Part shown: positions 23,423-32,986 of the stretch, in pieces
Layout of the letters: every line of letters begins with the position of its first letter
How positions within the stretch are numbered: position 1 is the first letter of the stretch
Source: Pseudobdellovibrionaceae bacterium
GTDB taxonomy: Bacteria > Bdellovibrionota > Bdellovibrionia > Bdellovibrionales > Bdellovibrionaceae
Assembly: GCA_947449255.1 (NCBI GenBank)
Contig: CANFQX010000023.1
Coordinates: forward strand, 1-38,214
DNA length: 38,214 nucleotides
Direction: 5' to 3'
Notes under the pieces: generated by a model
What the model was told of the DNA's origin: nothing
The model's input: only the letters and a program-made list of their open reading frames with translations
Databases searched by the model: none
Made by a program: the position numbers and the translations under genes

Positions 23423-25861
23423 CTACCTTACGGAAAGATCAAAATTCTTTTTCAAACTTTCAAGCACCTTTGAGGTCACATCATTGATTTGTGCCTCTTG
23501 AAGTGTTGCATTTTTGTCTTGCAGCCACAACCTCAGGGCCACTGACTTTTGCCCCGCTTCCATCTTATCACCTTCATAAAGGTCAAAGACATCGACATTC
23601 ATGAGCAAGGCTCCTGCAGATTTCTTAATTTCCTTTAAAATATCGCCGACTTTTAAAGTCTTAGGCATTACAAAGGCAAAGTCACGCTCTACAATTTGAA
23701 ATTTAGAAACACTTTGAATACGGTAAGGTCGAGGTTGCCCCTTGTAAAGTTGATCCAGATCAAATTCACCCATCGCTGCCGGGACACGAATTTTATTATC
23801 TTCCAGCAAAACGGGATGCAAGCTGCCAATAAAGCCCACTTTTTTACCCTCTACCAAAAGCTGTGCATACTGCCCTTGATGAATGAATGCGGGTATTTCG
23901 GCCTTGTTCACTGGACTCACCCAAGTGTAGGCCGAAATATTCAAAGACTTTAACAGCACTTCCACAGCGGCCTTCAACTCAAAGACGATCGGATAATCCA
24001 AGGATTTGTTCCAAAGATTTTCATTTTTTCCCCAAAGGGAAAAGGCTAAGTGCTGACTCTCTGCATAGCTGCCATCGTCTTTCACACAGAAGGTGCTGCC
24101 AATCTCAAACAATCTCCCCTGCATATTTCCAGAATGAAAATTGCTATTGAGATTTTTGAACAATCCAAAACTCAAGGCTGTTCTCATCACATCCATATCT
24201 TCATTCAATGGATTCATAATGCGAATTTCTTTTTCACTTCCGGTGAGACCCGCGGCCTTTAATGTCTCAATGGGACCCAAAAAGGCTTTCTCGGCCTTTG
24301 ATGCAACAAAGGCAAAATTGACGGCCTGCTGATAGCCCTCAGCACGAATCAACTCGCTGGCTGTTCTATTCATCATAAAAGTCTTGTCATGATGAGAGGG
24401 CGCTTTTGCAAAAACGGGAAGCGTTTCAGGAATATGCTCATACCCATGAAGTCGTGCATACTCTTCAACTAAATCCATATCTTGCTCTAGGTCAAAACGG
24501 AAGGTCGGTGGCAAGACTTCAAAAGTTTCGCCCTTCTTTTCAATCTGACAACCCAAGCGTTTCATAAAATCGACAAACTTGTCTTCAAAAGCTTCATAGC
24601 CCAATCGATCTGAAACAGTTTTTATAGAAATCTGCACAGAACTTTTCTTCACTGGACTTGGATAAAAATCATGATGATCGCCAAAGGCTTCGCCGCCCGC
24701 AACTTCTAAAATTAAAGCGGTTGCGCGGTTTAGGGCGCGCAAAGCCCCGTCAGGATCCACTCCTCGGGAAAACCTGTAGGCTGAATCTGTGTCAATTCCA
24801 TGAGTGCGTGATGTTTTTCTGGCACTCATGGGAATAAAATAAGCACTCTCTAAAAACAAATTCACAGTGAGGTCACTCACTCCAGAATTTTTTCCACCAA
24901 TGACACCGCCCAAACACAGGGGATGATGGGCATCGCGAATAGAGAGCTCTTCGCCAGTTAATTTTATTTCAGTTCCATCAAGAGTGACAAAAGACTCACC
25001 GGCCGTGGCCTTATCAACAATAATTTTAGATCCACTGATAAATTGCGCATCAAAGGCATGTAAAGGCTGCCCTAATTCCATCATCACAAAATTTGTGACA
25101 TCCACGATGTTATTGATTGAGTTGAGTCCCACACTTTCTAGACGATTTTTTAACCATTCTGGACTTGGGCCCACCTTCACCGCTTGAATAGATCTGCCGG
25201 TGTAACGAGGACAAAGGTCTGAGGCTATCACTTCTAAAGCTATTTTGCTTTTTGATGATTGCGCCGACAACTTAGGCTCAGCTTTAGGAGCCTTGAGGTC
25301 TTTTCCGAAAAGACAAGCCACCTCTCGCGCTAGACCAAAATGACTTAAACAATCGGCTCGGTTCGGAGTCACCTTCAATTCAAAAGTGATGTCATTGTAT
25401 CCACCGAAGTCCGCATAAGCTTTTCCAGTGGGGGCATCCGCCGCCAAAATTGAAATCCCATCAGACTCTTTAGCAAGGCCCAACTCTTTTAAAGAGCACA
25501 GCATTCCACCTGAATCCACGCCGCGAACGACGGATTTTTTGATGGCAAAATTTCCCGGCAAAACAGCCCCGGGCAAAGCGACAATAACCTTATCCCCCGC
25601 CTTGTGATTTTGTGCCCCGCAAACGATTTGATGGATCTCATCGCCTGTGGAAACACGACAAACCGACAATTTATCAGCATTGGGATGTTTATCTTTTTCG
25701 AGGATATGACCAATCACAACGTGATTGAAATCTTTTGCACGATTGGTGATGTCTTCAACTTCCAATCCAGCCCTGGTTAAGGCCTCCGCTAAAACTTCTG
25801 GTTGTGCAAAAAATTCTTGGACATCAACATAATCATGGAGCCATTTTAAACTGATCTTCAT
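23423..25861 (-). CDS. pheT: Phenylalanine-tRNA ligase beta subunit
   Basis: 812 residues, near the usual 790-800. The order of domains is normal: the N-terminal [13 protein letters not shown], the EMAP-II-like tRNA-binding domain (about 40-150, [20 protein letters not shown]), the B3/B4 editing region ([14 protein letters not shown]), the B5 region, the catalytic-like core ([18 protein letters not shown]) and the C-terminal ferredoxin-fold anticodon-binding domain ([20 protein letters not shown] to the end). It forms an alpha2-beta2 enzyme with PheS. Its ATG overlaps the pheS stop by four bases. Confidence 0.97.
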   Translation of the reverse strand: MKISLKWLHDYVDVQEFFAQPEVLAEALTRAGLEVEDITNRAKDFNHVVIGHILEKDKHPNADKLSVCRVSTGDEIHQIVCGAQNHKAGDKVIVALPGAVLPGNFAIKKSVVRGVDSGGMLCSLKELGLAKESDGISILAADAPTGKAYADFGGYNDITFELKVTPNRADCLSHFGLAREVACLFGKDLKAPKAEPKLSAQSSKSKIALEVIASDLCPRYTGRSIQAVKVGPSPEWLKNRLESVGLNSINNIVDVTNFVMMELGQPLHAFDAQFISGSKIIVDKATAGESFVTLDGTEIKLTGEELSIRDAHHPLCLGGVIGGKNSGVSDLTVNLFLESAYFIPMSARKTSRTHGIDTDSAYRFSRGVDPDGALRALNRATALILEVAGGEAFGDHHDFYPSPVKKSSVQISIKTVSDRLGYEAFEDKFVDFMKRLGCQIEKKGETFEVLPPTFRFDLEQDMDLVEEYARLHGYEHIPETLPVFAKAPSHHDKTFMMNRTASELIRAEGYQQAVNFAFVASKAEKAFLGPIETLKAAGLTGSEKEIRIMNPLNEDMDVMRTALSFGLFKNLNSNFHSGNMQGRLFEIGSTFCVKDDGSYAESQHLAFSLWGKNENLWNKSLDYPIVFELKAAVEVLLKSLNISAYTWVSPVNKAEIPAFIHQGQYAQLLVEGKKVGFIGSLHPVLLEDNKIRVPAAMGEFDLDQLYKGQPRPYRIQSVSKFQIVERDFAFVMPKTLKVGDILKEIKKSAGALLMNVDVFDLYEGDKMEAGQKSVALRLWLQDKNATLQEAQINDVTSKVLESLKKNFDLSVR

Positions 25862-26892
25862 TTTACAAACTGCCTTAAGAAACGAACGTCATTTTCAGGG
25901 AACAACCGAATATCTTCTATACCGTATTTAATAATCGCCATGCGCTCAATTCCAAAACCAAAAGCAAAGCCCTGGTATTTTGGATACTCAATTTTAGCCG
26001 CATGAAAAACCTTAGGATTCACCAAGCCACAGCCACCGATTTCAATCCAACCCGTGTGTTTGCAAAGACTGCAACCTTTTCCTTTACAAATAGGACAGGA
26101 ACAATCCACCTCGGCTGAAGGCTCCGTGAAGGGGAAAAAACTAGGACGGAAACGAGTTTTTAAGCCAGCACCAAAATATTCACGCACAAAAAAACTAATA
26201 GTCCCTTTGAGATCAGCCATCGAAACTTTTTCATCAACGCACAAAGCTTCGATTTGATGAAAATTTGGCAGATGCGAAATATCTGAATCACATCTAAAAA
26301 CAGGTCCTGTGCCGATCACACGCAAAGGCAGGGCTTCTGTCTCCAACGAGTGGATTTGAATGGGTGAGGTGTGGGTTCTTAAAACATGCGTTTTATCGAT
26401 AAAAAAAGTATCTTGCATATCTCGCGCTGGATGATCTGCAGGAATATTTAAGGCCTCAAAGTTATAATAATCTTTTTCTATGAGTGGCCCTGTGCGAATG
26501 CTATAGCCTAGGCGAGACATGATGCCAAAGATCTCTTCAATAACCATATTTACAGGATGTTGAGATCCCTTGCTACGAGCAAATCCCGGCAGAGTCAAAT
26601 CGAGCTCTTCAGCCGCCATTTTTGCTGAGATTTCATTTTTCTTGAGGGCTTCTTCCGCCTCCGAGTAAACGGCCTCTAGGAGCTGCTTGACCTCATTGAC
26701 TTTTTTACCAAAAAGAGGCTTTTCCTCTTTAGACATGGAAGCCATTTCTTTCATGATCTCGGTGAGAGAGCCACTTTTCCCAAGAAACTGAACTTTGAGG
26801 TCGTAAAGATCCTTAGAGCTGGAAGCTGCTTTAAAAGCAGTTTGAGCTGCATTTTGAATTGAATCGAGTTTTTGCGCTGAAGTATTAGACAT
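25858..26892 (-). CDS. pheS: Phenylalanine-tRNA ligase alpha subunit
   Basis: 344 residues. An N-terminal coiled coil (about 1-90) is followed by the class II catalytic core: motif 2 region [15 protein letters not shown], the active-site stretch [18 protein letters not shown], and motif 3 [21 protein letters not shown] small cysteine cluster, [19 protein letters not shown], is present before motif 3, as in many bacterial PheS proteins. It charges tRNA-Phe together with PheT. No Shine-Dalgarno sequence precedes the ATG, and a TATAAG sits only six bases upstream, so the message may be leaderless. It is the first gene of the pheS-pheT-ihfA-merR operon. Confidence 0.97.
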   Translation of the reverse strand: MSNTSAQKLDSIQNAAQTAFKAASSSKDLYDLKVQFLGKSGSLTEIMKEMASMSKEEKPLFGKKVNEVKQLLEAVYSEAEEALKKNEISAKMAAEELDLTLPGFARSKGSQHPVNMVIEEIFGIMSRLGYSIRTGPLIEKDYYNFEALNIPADHPARDMQDTFFIDKTHVLRTHTSPIQIHSLETEALPLRVIGTGPVFRCDSDISHLPNFHQIEALCVDEKVSMADLKGTISFFVREYFGAGLKTRFRPSFFPFTEPSAEVDCSCPICKGKGCSLCKHTGWIEIGGCGLVNPKVFHAAKIEYPKYQGFAFGFGIERMAIIKYGIEDIRLFPENDVRFLRQFVK

Positions 26893-26907
26893 ATGAGCTT
26901 ATAGTGG

Positions 26908-26930
26908 CTTGAAAACGGCGCCTTTTCAAG
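26908..26930. promoter_or_regulatory. Inverted repeat in the divergent pheS/rsmG promoter region
   Basis: CTTGAAAA (26908-26915) and TTTTCAAG (26923-26930) are perfect eight-base arms around CGGCGCC. It lies 16 bases before the pheS start codon and just upstream of a TATAAG (minus strand, 26903-26898). A factor bound here could cover the pheS -35 region. Confidence 0.45.
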
Positions 26931-27003
26931 GAGTTGAGTCTTTTCTCACAGTGCAGAAAAGACTTGAGCTTTCAGAGCTTTGCCCCTATCTTCCGTCTTT
27001 ACT

Positions 27004-27921
27004 ATGGCGCATAAAAATAAAAACAATTACAGTCCCTACAAAGCCCGGCAAGAAGCCCGAAAAGAAGCCTCTTCAGGAGCTAAGCAAGACCCAGGACAGC
27101 CCGCGCGAAGAAATGATCCTAAAAAGGCCGCACCCACGGAATCAAACCTCCAAGGTCGCCACAAAAAACCCGAAATGGTCTATGAGTTACAAGAAGCCAA
27201 TGACCGCCTTTCTGACGTTTTTCACAATCATGGGTTTGATCTGGTCAATCATCAGCAGCGTTTTCAGCTGGCGGAGTTCTATCGATTGCTGATGTTGAAT
27301 CAAGAAAAAGAAAATTTCACTCGGCTATTGAAATTGCGAGACGTCGCCATCAAACATTTTATCGATAGCATTATCATTTTAAAATACACAAAATTGCAAT
27401 TTCCGCTCTTAGATGTGGGAACCGGCCCCGGTTTTCCTGGGATTCCTTTAAAAATCATGTTTCCTGAAGAAAAAATTCTCTTAGGAGAAGGCGTTCAACG
27501 TCGTGTCGAGTTTTTAAAGCAAGTTCGCTCTGCGATGAAATTAAAAAATCTCGATATATTAGGTCGCAATATCAATAAATTCTGTGTCTATCCTGTCAAT
27601 GGCGTGATCACACGAGCCGTGGAAGACATTGGCAACACTCTTGGAAATGTCATCAATGGCCTCCAACTGGGTGGTCGAGTTTATTTTATGAAAGGCCCAG
27701 GCGTGGATCCAGAAATTGAATCTGCCAAAAAAAATTGGGCTGAACACTATAAGCTTGTCGAGGACATCTCCTATTCCCTACCAAACACACCCCACAATCG
27801 CCGCCTTGTGATTTATGAAAAAATAAAACACATGGCGCTGCCTGAAACAGATGAAGGGGAAGACATTTTGTTTGAAGAGCTCTCTGGAGACGAAAAACGC
27901 CGTTGGAAGGACATTAAGTGA
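27004..27921 (+). CDS. rsmG: 16S rRNA (guanine527-N7)-methyltransferase with extended ends
   Basis: 305 residues from the ATG at 27004; E. coli RsmG has 207. The first about 60 residues are basic and low-complexity (YKARQEARKEASSGAKQDPG) and probably disordered. The RsmG core follows: QLAEFYRLLMLNQEKENFTR, KHFIDSIIIL, the SAM-binding LLDVGTGPGFPGIPLKIMFP and the catalytic-region VITRAVEDIGNTL. A short acidic C-terminus (TDEGEDILFEELSGDEKRR) is added. It methylates G527 of 16S rRNA. No ribosome-binding site is visible; TTGAGC (26964-26969) and CTATCT (26986-26991) with 16-base spacing would start transcription within a few bases of the ATG. A TTG at 26980 is a weaker alternative start. The next gene overlaps its stop as GTGA. 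Confidence 0.92.
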   Translation: MAHKNKNNYSPYKARQEARKEASSGAKQDPGQPARRNDPKKAAPTESNLQGRHKKPEMVYELQEANDRLSDVFHNHGFDLVNHQQRFQLAEFYRLLMLNQEKENFTRLLKLRDVAIKHFIDSIIILKYTKLQFPLLDVGTGPGFPGIPLKIMFPEEKILLGEGVQRRVEFLKQVRSAMKLKNLDILGRNINKFCVYPVNGVITRAVEDIGNTLGNVINGLQLGGRVYFMKGPGVDPEIESAKKNWAEHYKLVEDISYSLPNTPHNRRLVIYEKIKHMALPETDEGEDILFEELSGDEKRRWKDIK

Positions 27922-28685
27922 CAGAAATCACTTCATCAAAAAACGAACTCTTTAAACGCTGGAGCGATCTTGCGACGTCTCGCGGGATAAAAAAACACAA
28001 TGAGTTCATCCTCATGGGTGAAAAACTGCTGGAAGAGTTCCTAAAAAATCCGAATTTCACTGTGAAGGCCGAACTCATTTATGAAGGCCTCAAAACGGTC
28101 ACTGGATTTTCATCAGCACCAGTGAGCGCTCAACTCCATCGCGTTCCCGTCTTTAAACTTTCAAAAGACCTTTTTAATGAGCTTGATGTCGTTGGCACTC
28201 ACTTTAATTTATTGGTCTTAGAGGCTAAACCCATTGAGGCTTTGCCCTTAAACCAAACTCCGCAAGGACTTGAATTGATCTGTCCATTGGGTGATCCAGG
28301 AAATCTTGGAGCTTTAGCTCGCTCGGCCCTGGCTTTTAATGTTAAAAAATTAATTCTTTCTGAGGAAAGCTGTTCACCTTATCACCCGAAGGCCATCAAA
28401 GCTTCGGCGGGAGCCTTGCTAAAACTTGAACTTTATAAAATTGGCAAGTTTGCGGATTTTATTTCTCAAAATAAAAATATTTTTGCCTTAGACATGAAGG
28501 GCGAAAGCGTAGCTAAATTTAAATGGCCAAAAAATCTGCAGCTTGTGATTGGCGAAGAAGGACCTGGCTTTGGCGACATTAAGGGCTTACAGCGACTCTC
28601 TATTCCCACCCAGGGTGTGGAGTCCTTGAACGCCACTGTGGCGGCGTCCATTGCCTTGTTTGCTTATTCTAGCTCTCAACATTGA
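27918..28685 (+). CDS. SpoU/TrmH-family RNA 2'-O-methyltransferase
   Basis: 255 residues; the GTG start overlaps the rsmG stop as GTGA. An N-terminal substrate-binding part (SSKNELFKRWSDLATSRGIK) precedes the SPOUT domain with its three motifs: GDPGNLGALARSALAFNVKK, LQLVIGEEGPGFGDI and GVESLNATVAASIALFAY. These form the trefoil knot that binds SAM. The usual motif-3 SLNV is SLNAT here. Members methylate ribose 2'-O in rRNA or tRNA; the target cannot be read from sequence. It is in one operon with rsmG, so an rRNA target is likely. Confidence 0.9.
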   Translation: MTEITSSKNELFKRWSDLATSRGIKKHNEFILMGEKLLEEFLKNPNFTVKAELIYEGLKTVTGFSSAPVSAQLHRVPVFKLSKDLFNELDVVGTHFNLLVLEAKPIEALPLNQTPQGLELICPLGDPGNLGALARSALAFNVKKLILSEESCSPYHPKAIKASAGALLKLELYKIGKFADFISQNKNIFALDMKGESVAKFKWPKNLQLVIGEEGPGFGDIKGLQRLSIPTQGVESLNATVAASIALFAYSSSQH

Positions 28686-28813
28686 GTGCCTAAGAATTTT
28701 ATCGTCAACCTCTATGTAATCTGTAAGTCACCTGTGAGTGATCTTGTTTCAAAGAGCAGCACCACAAGAGCTTTAAAAAATAAAAAACCCTAAAAAAGGG
28801 AATTGGAACTAAA

Positions 28814-29266
28814 ATGAAATCGACTGATGTTTTAAAAGTAATGGCGCAAACCTTGGATTCCACAAATCTTCATTCAACGATGGATGAATTGAATAAAATT
28901 TTAAAAGACAAAAAAACTCCTCAGGTGAAATTTCGGATCGCCGGAAAAAATCTTGGAAATAACTTAGGCCACTTGGGATTTACTGGTTTGATTAAAAATA
29001 TAGCCCCTGAAGGTTTAAAAGTTTTTAATATTGGCAAAGTGATTTTAATTCGGTTTGAAGACATCGAACTCTTTGAAAAAGCAAAGCCCCGCGTTCCCCG
29101 ACACACCGGACCTAAACTTTCCCTTTCTGAGGATGATCAAAATCTCACAACTGAAGACGCACCAGAACCATCAACGAACAGTGACAAACTCACCTCAAAA
29201 AAGCTTAAAAACAAAAAACCTGTTTTGAATGGCAAGTTTGGAAGTAAATTTATCCCTCGAGGATAA
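28814..29266 (+). CDS. Small basic cytoplasmic protein, function unknown
   Basis: 150 residues without signal or membrane segment. Residues about 1-95 look folded: a helix STDVLKVMAQTLDSTNLHST, then KVFNIGKVILIRFEDIELFE with strand-helix character. The last about 50 residues are Lys/Ser/Glu/Pro-rich, ending KKPVLNGKFGSKFIPRG, and probably disordered. I do not recognise the family. It lies 128 bases after the RNA methyltransferase; a small CCC-N7-GGG hairpin is in the gap. Its stop is eight bases from that of the convergent chemoreceptor gene. Confidence 0.7.
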   Translation: MKSTDVLKVMAQTLDSTNLHSTMDELNKILKDKKTPQVKFRIAGKNLGNNLGHLGFTGLIKNIAPEGLKVFNIGKVILIRFEDIELFEKAKPRVPRHTGPKLSLSEDDQNLTTEDAPEPSTNSDKLTSKKLKNKKPVLNGKFGSKFIPRG

Positions 29267-29274
29267 ACAATCAT

Positions 29275-31428
29275 TTAAATCTTCTCCCAGGGGTCATCAC
29301 GCAAATCAGTGGCAAGATTTCCTTCAGTGAATGACCTTTGAGCTCTCGATACGGTTGCTTTTTTAATTGGCTTTCTCAAAGATTTTTCAACTGAATTTAT
29401 CGCTGTTTTATTGGCATATTTTTTTGGAGCTCGACTTGCAGCCTGCCTCACCACTGGGGGTAAGCGCTGCTTTCCAACTTGACTCACATCTTCCTCGTTT
29501 TCAGCATCAACCCACTTGCCATGAACAACCCTTTCAAGTTCTGCAACGACAGTGGTGAGTGATTCTCCCTGACTCCAGAGGGCCTGACTGCTGGCCGAGC
29601 ATTCTTCGGCAGAGCTCGCATTTTCTTCTGTGGCTCGACTGATCAAATTGATGCTTTGATTGATTTGCTGAATACCAGAATTTTGCTCTTCAGAGGATCT
29701 CAGGATTTGCTCAGATCCTTTAAGAATAGCCTTTGAGGCTTCTTGAATAGAATGAAGTTTTTCAGCGGTCTGTTTGCACAAGGCAACTCCATCTTCCACG
29801 CGAGTTCGATTGGATTTAACCACCTCTTGCGCTTCGTTCATGCTGCTCTTTACAATCCGTCCAATTTCATGGGCACTTTTGCCACTCATTTGCGCCAGGT
29901 TTCCAATTTCTTGGGCGACGACGGCAAAGCCTCGGCCATGTTCACCAGCACGCTCGGCCTCGACGCTGGCATTGAAAGAAAGCAGCCTTGTTTGAAAGAC
30001 AATTTCATCAATCAGTTCGGTTTTTTCGCCGATCTCTTCGATGAGTTTCGCCAGCGATTCAACCCGCTCATTGGCCTCTGCAATTTTTTGCACTGATATT
30101 TGCAGATCGGCCATGGATTTGGCACTGTTCGTCACAAGACTTGCCACATTTTTAGAATGCTCTACGGCCTCTTGCGATGTTTTTACAGAGGAGCTGACGA
30201 TGGCTGAAATTTGTTCCAGGCTTGATGAGGTTTGCTCCACTGAACTTGACTGCTCTTGACTTGAAGTCGCCAACTGCTGACTGGCTGAGGCTAAAGTTTC
30301 CGATGCTTTAGTGACATCTCGACTGGTGATATTTATTTTTTCAGTGAGGGAAGCTAAATGCTTAGACAGCTTACTGATCAGAAAATAAGAGGCGGCACAA
30401 CAAACACTGAGAAAGATAATAACCTTCAATAAAAAACCATGCTTTTGATCCTCGAGCGAAGCAAATTCTTTTGCTGCTTCGTTTTGAACAATCACGCCCC
30501 ATCCCAAACTATCCAACCATTTTTTTCCTGAAATGGGCGCAAATCCTGCGACTTGTTCAATATTTTTTCTAGAATTCATGAATAGGCCAGAGCCCGTTTC
30601 ATTTTTATTAACGATGGCCAATGCACCTGGAACCTTTTTTTCAACCAGATTTAAGACGCCTAAAACTTCTGGATTGTTTTTAAATTCCATAGAGCCCATC
30701 AAAGAGGGATCGAACTCTAAAATCACATTCCCTTTTTTATCAATCAGTGTGATCTCAGAAGTTTCATGGCCCAGTTTTTTGAGCTCTTCATAGGCTTGAG
30801 ACAATTCGCCTTGAATGTATCTTGAATCCGTTCGATTTGTGATAGCACCTATTGGCTTGCCATTTTGGCCATAGACGATCGTTGAAAAACCTTGAGTGTA
30901 GGTTTCAACACCCGTGGCCGATCCCATTAAATAGTCAAAGCCGAGAGGCTCAACAAAGGTGCCTGTGAATCCCTTGGCTTCATCTTCTGAAAATCGACCT
31001 GCGGAAACAGCTTGAAACCACGGCTGAAAAGCATAGCGACCCGTGGAAAGATTTTCTATGGAAATTTTTTGACCACTGAATGTTTTTGAATTGGAAGCAA
31101 TGTATTTCCCCTTCATATCAACATAAACAATTAAATCGTAAATTCCATAAAGCTTAACATAGTCATCCAGTGTCGCTTGTATTCCCGAACGATCGGATTG
31201 ATTTTGTAAAATAGAGTTTTTAGCAAAGGCCTGAACATCGCCGTACCTTTCATAAAACTGCGCGGCAATTCGAGCGCTCAAAGAGGTTGCATGCGATGAA
31301 AACTGGGAGGTGATTTGCTGTTCATTCTTATTGACTTGATCAGTATAAGAAATAGAAATCCAAGTTCCAAAAACAACCAGATTCCCAATGCACAAAAGCA
31401 TAAGTTTAATATTCAGGTTCCATTTCAT
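29275..31428 (-). CDS. Methyl-accepting chemotaxis protein with Cache-type sensor, no HAMP
   Basis: 717 residues; AAGGGA lies six bases before the ATG. The first membrane helix is about 8-28, then a periplasmic double-Cache-like domain of about 300 residues ([49 protein letters not shown]), and the second membrane helix at about 332-352. The signalling coiled coil starts within about 25 residues of the second helix, so no HAMP domain is present. The hairpin tip (about 475-505) reads [20 protein letters not shown] against the usual QTNLLALNAAIEAARAGE. A basic tail of about 90 residues ends in DPWEKI and has no NWETF-type receptor tail. The ligand is unknown. Confidence 0.93.
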   Translation of the reverse strand: MKWNLNIKLMLLCIGNLVVFGTWISISYTDQVNKNEQQITSQFSSHATSLSARIAAQFYERYGDVQAFAKNSILQNQSDRSGIQATLDDYVKLYGIYDLIVYVDMKGKYIASNSKTFSGQKISIENLSTGRYAFQPWFQAVSAGRFSEDEAKGFTGTFVEPLGFDYLMGSATGVETYTQGFSTIVYGQNGKPIGAITNRTDSRYIQGELSQAYEELKKLGHETSEITLIDKKGNVILEFDPSLMGSMEFKNNPEVLGVLNLVEKKVPGALAIVNKNETGSGLFMNSRKNIEQVAGFAPISGKKWLDSLGWGVIVQNEAAKEFASLEDQKHGFLLKVIIFLSVCCAASYFLISKLSKHLASLTEKINITSRDVTKASETLASASQQLATSSQEQSSSVEQTSSSLEQISAIVSSSVKTSQEAVEHSKNVASLVTNSAKSMADLQISVQKIAEANERVESLAKLIEEIGEKTELIDEIVFQTRLLSFNASVEAERAGEHGRGFAVVAQEIGNLAQMSGKSAHEIGRIVKSSMNEAQEVVKSNRTRVEDGVALCKQTAEKLHSIQEASKAILKGSEQILRSSEEQNSGIQQINQSINLISRATEENASSAEECSASSQALWSQGESLTTVVAELERVVHGKWVDAENEEDVSQVGKQRLPPVVRQAASRAPKKYANKTAINSVEKSLRKPIKKATVSRAQRSFTEGNLATDLRDDPWEKI

Positions 31429-31566
31429 AAATTTTCCCTTCTCATCAAGGGCTGCGGGGTGAGTTTTTGCTTTGCCTTTTTAGTTCAGGCAAATCATAAA
31501 ACACCGAGAGCACGATGATTTATCGGGATATTTCACAAAGCCCACAGTCCAGGCCTTGTTATTAAA

Positions 31567-31606
31567 GAATTGGGTTTCAGGACCCAGACCTGGGTCCTGA
31601 CAATTC
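31567..31606. repeat. Strong hairpin between glutathione peroxidase and chemoreceptor genes
   Basis: TCAGGACCCAG (31577-31587) and CTGGGTCCTGA (31590-31600) are perfect 11-base arms with a two-base centre, extended by GAATTG (31567-31572) and CAATTC (31601-31606). It lies 17 bases after the peroxidase stop codon, where a terminator is expected, but no T tract follows on either strand. The rest of this 194-base gap shows no gene. Confidence 0.55.
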
Positions 31607-31622
31607 AGCCGTTGAAATTCAA

Positions 31623-32171
31623 TTAAGCCAAACTCTTTTCGATGGCATTAACCAAAATTGTATCATTTGGATCCATATCCGGAGCAAAGCGACCAGCCAC
31701 AGTTCCATCACGTGCAATCAGAAATTTTTCAAAATTCCAAAGCACATCCATTGGGTTTGTGCGAATTTCTCCGTACCCAATCAGTTTATTTTCAAAATCA
31801 CTGTCGGGGCTCTTGATCGTTTGAGGCTGCTCCGTCGTTAAAAATTTATAAAGTGGATGTTGCTCGACTCCCTTAACAGTGACTTTAGCAAACATCGGGA
31901 ATTTAACGCCAAATTTCATGGTGCAGAATTCTTTGATCTCAGCATTGCTGCCGGGCTCTTGACCTGCAAACTCATTGGCCGGGAATCCCAGGACTTCAAA
32001 ACCTTGTGCTTGATATTTTCTGTACAGTTTTTCTAAGCCTTCGTATTGAGGGGTCAGGCCACATTTTGAAGCCACATTGACAATCAGCAGAGCCTTGCCC
32101 TTAAATTGTTCTAAAGAAGTTTTGTTCCCGTTGATATCTTGCACATTAAATCCGTAGACGTTGCTTTGCAT
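31623..32171 (-). CDS. Glutathione peroxidase-family peroxidase (cysteine form)
   Basis: 182 residues. Family motifs are LLIVNVASKCGLTPQYEGLE with peroxidatic Cys37 in place of selenocysteine, GFPANEFAGQEPG with the catalytic Gln, and DVLWNFEKFLIARDGTV with the catalytic Trp and Asn. It reduces peroxides; cysteine forms in bacteria mostly use thioredoxin. There is no signal peptide, so it is cytoplasmic. A separate resolving cysteine may be the one in EIKEFCTMKFG. It stands alone, with a hairpin after its stop. Confidence 0.94.
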   Translation of the reverse strand: MQSNVYGFNVQDINGNKTSLEQFKGKALLIVNVASKCGLTPQYEGLEKLYRKYQAQGFEVLGFPANEFAGQEPGSNAEIKEFCTMKFGVKFPMFAKVTVKGVEQHPLYKFLTTEQPQTIKSPDSDFENKLIGYGEIRTNPMDVLWNFEKFLIARDGTVAGRFAPDMDPNDTILVNAIEKSLA

Positions 32172-32242
32172 GTGAAACTCTCCTAAAAAATGATTCTTGA
32201 AATGAAGCTAAGATCTTGGTTCTGCTATTATTAAATTTATTG

Positions 32243-32749
32243 CTATCGGCATAGAGCGTTCAAAGAGCTCCAACTTGATCTGAGGGCTGGATCCTTTGGC
32301 GCCCCCTCCGCTGATGAAGTGGGTTCAAATTCACTTAAAAACTTGGCTTTGTATGTTGAACAATTTTTTTTCTTAAAGCCCTTTTCAACCGGCAGTTCTT
32401 TAAATCCCTTCAAAACCACTTGGATGTAGGCCTGATCTTCGGCACTGAGTTCTGATTTTTTGTTGAGCAAGCTTTGAAATTTTCCTGCGATTTTTTTAAG
32501 AATCCGAAATCTCTCTTTATTGTTCTTTGCAAGAATCATTTCTTTTTCAACAAATTCGGCGTAAGTGTCCACTTGCCGACGAACACTGCGACCGCTGTCG
32601 ACGGGAATTTCTTTGCCTTTTGCAAAAGATGAAAATGGCATCTGAGTCAAGGCCACAAAGAAAAAAATAAAAAGAAAATTCCATTGAACTGCCCACAATT
32701 TGGGCTTTTGATGCGATCCTTGCGAAAAATTGAGTGTCTGTTTTGACAT
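32243..32749 (-). CDS. Small exported protein, function unknown
   Basis: 168 residues; AGAGGAAC lies just before the ATG. A hydrophobic segment (about 23-40, WNFLFIFFFVALTQMPFSSF) after a 20-residue polar start is a long signal peptide or an anchor. The mature part is helical and Lys/Glu-rich (EFVEKEMILAKNNKERFRIL) and has two cysteines (KKNCSTY and NALCR at the end). It is not recognised. It is divergent from the possible cysteine peptidase gene; the 237-base gap between them shows no other credible gene, and TTGAAC (32921-32926) with TATAAC (32942-32947) is a weak promoter candidate for the plus strand. Confidence 0.75.
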   Translation of the reverse strand: MSKQTLNFSQGSHQKPKLWAVQWNFLFIFFFVALTQMPFSSFAKGKEIPVDSGRSVRRQVDTYAEFVEKEMILAKNNKERFRILKKIAGKFQSLLNKKSELSAEDQAYIQVVLKGFKELPVEKGFKKKNCSTYKAKFLSEFEPTSSAEGAPKDPALRSSWSSLNALCR

Positions 32750-32986
32750 TTGTTCCTCTCATTGAGTCTGGATCTTTCCTTGATTGACCGATGAACGGAC
32801 AAAACATTGCAAAGACATCATCATGACATTTAGCTGCATTTTAGGGAGCCAACACGTTAATTCAAGACGCACCATGCATAGCCGCCCTGTAAACGCACAG
32901 CAAAATTTAGTGTTATTCAGTTGAACCTTACAGTTCAGCAATATAACTCTCCATCTCTGCAATGCAACCTTCAGGATGGAGCCCCC

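Noticed and set aside
31431-31560. CCCGATAA upstream of the chemoreceptor gene as a sigma-28 -10 element
   Set aside because: The matching TAAA -35 element is missing at the required spacing.
32759-32962. Minus-strand frame of 67 codons between the exported protein and the cysteine hydrolase genes
   Set aside because: No ribosome-binding site, Met/Cys/Trp-rich unlikely composition, and it covers the divergent promoter region.
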